Both the position numbers and the translations under genes were made by a program. From Lucinisca nassula (Eukaryota > Mollusca > Bivalvia > Lucinida > Lucinidae): DNA of 64,000 nucleotides. The notes beneath the pieces were generated by a model. That model was not told the origin of the DNA. It ran no database searches and saw only the letters and a list, made by a program, of their open reading frames with translations. Where the stretch lies: contig OY757010.1 in assembly GCA_963580285.1 (NCBI GenBank), positions 223,963,234 through 224,027,233 of the forward strand. Reading direction: 5' to 3'. Within the stretch, counting starts at the first letter, position 1; each line of letters opens with the position of its first letter. Positions 60,106 to 64,000 of this stretch are shown here, in pieces.

Positions 60106-63100
60106 CTGTAAATTTCATCTAACGTGAAATGAGCACACCTGGTGGCCTCACCTCACGTGAAATGAACACCCTGTAAATCTTACCATACGCGACATGCACA
60201 CACATTTAAACCTTACCTTATGAGAAATGAACATACCTGTAAACCTTACCTTACGTGACACGAACATACCTGTAAACCTTACCTTACGTGACATGAACAC
60301 ACCTGTAAACCTTACCTTACGAGAAATGAACACACCTGTAAACCTCACCTTACAAGAAATGAACACATCTGTAAATCTCGCCTTACGAGAAATGAACATA
60401 CCTGTAAACCTCACCTTACGAGAAACGAACACACCTGTAAACTCGCCTAACGAGAAATGAACATACCTGTAAACCTCACCTTACGAGAAATGAACACACC
60501 TGTCAACTTCGCCTTACGAGAAAGGAACACACCTGTTAACCTCACCTTACGAGAAATGAACACACCTGTTAACCTCACCATACGAGAAATGAACACACCT
60601 GTAAACCTCGCCTTACGAGAAATGAAAAAACACATGCAAACCTCGCCTTACGAGAAATGAACACACATGTAAACCTCGCCATACAAGAATTGAACCAACC
60701 TGGAAACCTTACCTTACCAGAAATGAACACACCTATAAACCTTACCTAACCAGAAATGAACACACCTGTAAACCTTACCTTACGAGAAATGAACACACAT
60801 GTAATCCTCGCCTTACAAGAAATGAACACACATGTAAACCTCGCCTAACGAGATATGAACACACCTGTAAACCTTACCTTACCAGAAATGAACATACCTG
60901 TAAACCTCACCTAACGAGAAATGAACACACCTGTAAACCTCGCCTAACGAGAAATGAACATACCTGTAAACCTTACCTTATGAGAAATGAACACACCTGT
61001 AAACCTCGTCTTACGAGAAATGAACACACCTGTAAACCTCGCCTAACGAGAAATGAACATACCTGTAAACCTTACCTTATGAGAAATGAACACACCTGTA
61101 AACCTCGCCTTACGAGAAATGAACACACATGTAAACCTCGCCTGTCGAGAATTGAACACTAGTAATCCTCACCTTACGAGAAATGAACGCAATTTAAAAC
61201 CTCACCTTTCGAGAAATGAACACACCTGTAAACCTCGCCTTACGAGAAATGAACATACCTGCAAACCTCACCTTACCAGAAATGAACACACCTGTAAACC
61301 TCACCTTACGAGAAATGAACACACCTGTAAACCCCACCTTACGGGAAATGAACACACCTGTAAACCTTACCTTACGAGAAATGAACATACCTGTAAACCT
61401 CGCCTTACGAGAAATGAACACACCTGTAAACCTCACCTTACGAGAAATGAACACACCTGTAAACCCAACCTTACGAGAAATGAACACACCTGTAATCCTC
61501 GCCTTACGAGAAATGAACATACCTGTAAACCTCACCTTACCAGAAATGAACACACCTGTAAACCTCACCTTACGAGATGTGAACGCACCTGTAAACCTCA
61601 CCTTACGAGATTTGAACGCACCTGTAAACCACGCCTTACGAGAAATGAATACACCTGTAAACCACGCCTTACGAGAAATGAACACACCTGTAAACCTTAC
61701 CTTACGAGAAATGAATACACCTGTAAACCACGCCTTACGAGAAATGAATACACCTGTAAACCACGCCTTACGAGAAATGAACATACCTGTAAACCTTACC
61801 TTACGAGAAATGAATACACCTGTAAACCACGCCTTACGAGAAATGAATACACCTGTAAACCACGCCTTACGAGAAATGAATACACCTGTAAACCACGCCT
61901 TACCAGAAATGAACACACCTGTAAACCACGCCTTACGAGAAATGAACACACCTGTAAACCACGCGTTACAAGAAATGAATACACCTGTAAACCACGCCTT
62001 ACCAGAAATGAACACACCTGTAAACCTCACCTTACCAGAAATGAACACACCTGTAAACCACGCCTTACGAGAAATGAACACACCTGTAAACCACGCCTTA
62101 CGAGAAATGAATACACCTGTAAACCACGCCTTACGAGAAATGAACACACCTGTAAACCCCACCTTACGAGATGTGAACGCACCTGTAAACCACGCCTTAC
62201 GAGAAATGAATACACCTGTAAACCACGCCTTACGAGAAATGAATACACCTGTAAACCACGCCTTACGAGAAATGAACATACCTGTAAACCTTACCTTACG
62301 AGAAATGAACACACCTGTAATACTCGCCTTACGAGAAATGAATACACCTGTAAACCACGCCTTACGAGAACTGAATACACCTGTAAACCACGCCTTACGA
62401 GAAATGAATACACCTGTAAACCTCACCTTACCAGAAATGAATACACCTGTAAACCACGCCTTACGAGAAATGAACACACCTGTAAACCACGCCTTACGAG
62501 AAATGAATACACCTGTAAACCACGCCTTACGAGAAATGAATACACCTGTAAACCTCACCTTACCAGAAATGAACACACCTGTAAACCACGCCTTACGAGA
62601 AATGAACACACCTGTAAACCACGCCTTACGAGAATGAATACACCTGTAAACCACGCCTTACGAGAAATGAACATACCTGTAAACCTTACCTTACGAGAAA
62701 TGAACACACCTGTAAACCACGCCTTACGAGAAATGAATACACCTGTAAACCACGCCTTACGAGAAATGAATACACCTGTAAACCTCACCTTACGAGAAAT
62801 GAACACACCTGTAAACCACGCCTTACGAGAAATGAACACACCTGTAAACCACGCCTTACGAGAAATGAACACACCTGTAAACCACGCCTTACGAGAAATG
62901 AATACACCTGTAAACCACGCCTTACGAGAAATGAATACACCTGTAAACCACGCCTTACGAGAAATGAATACACCTGTAAACCACGCCTTACGAGAAATGA
63001 ACACACCTGTAAACCTTACCTTACGAGAAATGAACACACCTGTAATACTCGCCTAACGAGAATTGAACACTAGTAAACCTCACCTTACGAGAAATGAACA

Positions 63101-63935
63101 CACCTGTAAACCTCACCTTACCAGAAATGAACACACCTGTAAACCACGCCTTACGAGAAATGAACACACCTGTAAACCTCACCTTACGAGAAATGAATAC
63201 ACCTGTAAACCACGCCTTACGAGAAATGAATACACCTGTAAACCACGCCTTACGAGAAATGAATACACCTGTAAACCACGCCTTACGAGAAATGAATACA
63301 CCTGTAAACCTCACCTTACCAGAAATGAACACACCTGTAAACCACGCCTTACGAGAAATGAATACACCTGTAAACCACGCCTTACGAGAAATGAATACAC
63401 CTGTAAACCACGCCTTACGAGAAATGAATACACCTGTAAACCTCACCTTACCAGAAATGAATACACCTGTAAACCACGCCTTACGAGAAATGAACACACC
63501 TGTAAACCACGCCTTACGAGAAATGAACACACCTGTAAACCACGCCTTACGAGAAATGAACACACCTGTAAACCCCACCTTACGAGATGTGAACGCACCT
63601 GTAAACCACGCCTTACGAGAAATGAATACACCTGTAAACCACGCCTTACGAGAAATGAATACACATGTAAACCACGCCTTACGAGAAATGAACATACCTG
63701 TAAACCTTACCTTACGAGAAATGAACACACCTGTAATACGCGCCTTACGAGAATTGAACACTAGTAAACCTCACCTTACGAGAAATGAAGACGCCTCACT
63801 TCACGTGAAATGAGCACACGTGTAAACATCACCTTACGTGAAATGAACTCGCCTGTAAACCTCACTTCACGTGCCCTGAACCCGACTGTAAACCTTGCCT
63901 GAGGTGGTTTAAAACACCTGTAAACCTCACCTTAC
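60106..63935. repeat. 33-bp minisatellite array, class T2
   Basis: Unit ACGAGAAATGAACACACCTG plus TAAACCTCACCTT, about 115 copies. Because 33 is divisible by 3 and the unit lacks stops in several frames, reading frames of up to 656 codons appear on both strands; I reject them as genes. Blocks near 62027-62248 and 63443-63664 share the same order of variants, pointing to a duplication step of about 1.4 kb. Confidence 0.95.
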
Positions 63936-63939
63936 AAGA

Positions 63940-63993
63940 AATTAATGATTAAGAGTCAGCGCTCTTACCCACTAGGCCACGGAGGCCCTTCAT
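63940..63993 (-). mobile_element. SINE family S4 head (truncated at the array edge)
   Basis: On the minus strand GGGCCTCCGTGGCCTAGTGG and GTAAGAGCGCTGAC give the tRNA-like A-box region seen at 2560-2648. Confidence 0.6.
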
Positions 63994-64000
63994 AATTTGT

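Noticed and set aside
61086..63056. Open frame of 656 codons (and a 486-codon frame on the other strand at 61194-62654)
   Set aside because: Both are read-outs of the 33-bp minisatellite. The period is divisible by three, several frames on both strands are open at once, and the peptides are bare 11-residue repeats without splice or start context.
57830..63935. CRISPR-like regular repeats
   Set aside because: Units are contiguous with no unique spacers, there are no cas genes, and the DNA is eukaryotic.

Overview
This is eukaryotic, AT-leaning, very repeat-rich nuclear DNA with spliced exons and TTAGGG-type telomeric repeats. The SINE tails (CAAA)n and (CACT)n and the element framed by AGCTCACC/GGTGAGC ends look like those of marine molluscs. 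A gastropod is my best guess, from general familiarity with such repeats rather than any search. There are no bacterial-style operons, no rRNA genes and no CRISPR array.

Layout. (1) 1-5983 is a mosaic of hairpin MITEs, tRNA-derived SINEs and a dead Tc1-type transposon with 23-bp terminal inverted repeats. (2) 5988-27809 is one 21.8-kb LTR retrotransposon of Ty3/gypsy affinity, flanked by a 4-bp target duplication. It has unusually long LTRs (2.9 kb each), a tRNA-type primer site, decayed integrase remnants and about 4.5 kb of unexplained sequence before the 3' LTR. Its 5' LTR was later split by an 8,783-bp tyrosine-recombinase retrotransposon (7882-16664; DIRS order, Ngaro-like). That element has complete split direct repeats (A1 - genes - B1A2 - B2), a Gag-like protein, RT/RNase H, a tyrosine recombinase and an SGNH hydrolase-like reading frame. 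The intact 3' LTR serves as the empty-site reference and fixes the insertion to the base. (3) 28.8-57.6 kb carries the only host gene I could assemble. Seven exons on the + strand have compatible splice phases (365 codons). They encode a proline-rich, PPPPY-containing N-terminus followed by a repeated module of about 125-140 residues that I do not recognise. The introns are filled with MITEs, SINEs, LINE tails, minisatellites and inverted telomeric repeats. The gene probably continues beyond exon 7. (4) 57.83-63.93 kb is a 6-kb array of a 33-bp minisatellite in two sequence classes, with higher-order duplications and an inserted SINE.

How things work together. The gypsy-like element is probably non-autonomous: its LTRs are almost identical while its pol is dead. 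The Ngaro-like element looks young because its split repeats are identical. Its three main reading frames lie in one frame, separated only by single stop codons. The host gene is mainly a landing pad for repeats, and in intron 2 repeat turnover has copied a splice-acceptor-proximal segment into a MITE hairpin. Coordinates of dispersed repeats are by eye and may be off by several bases.
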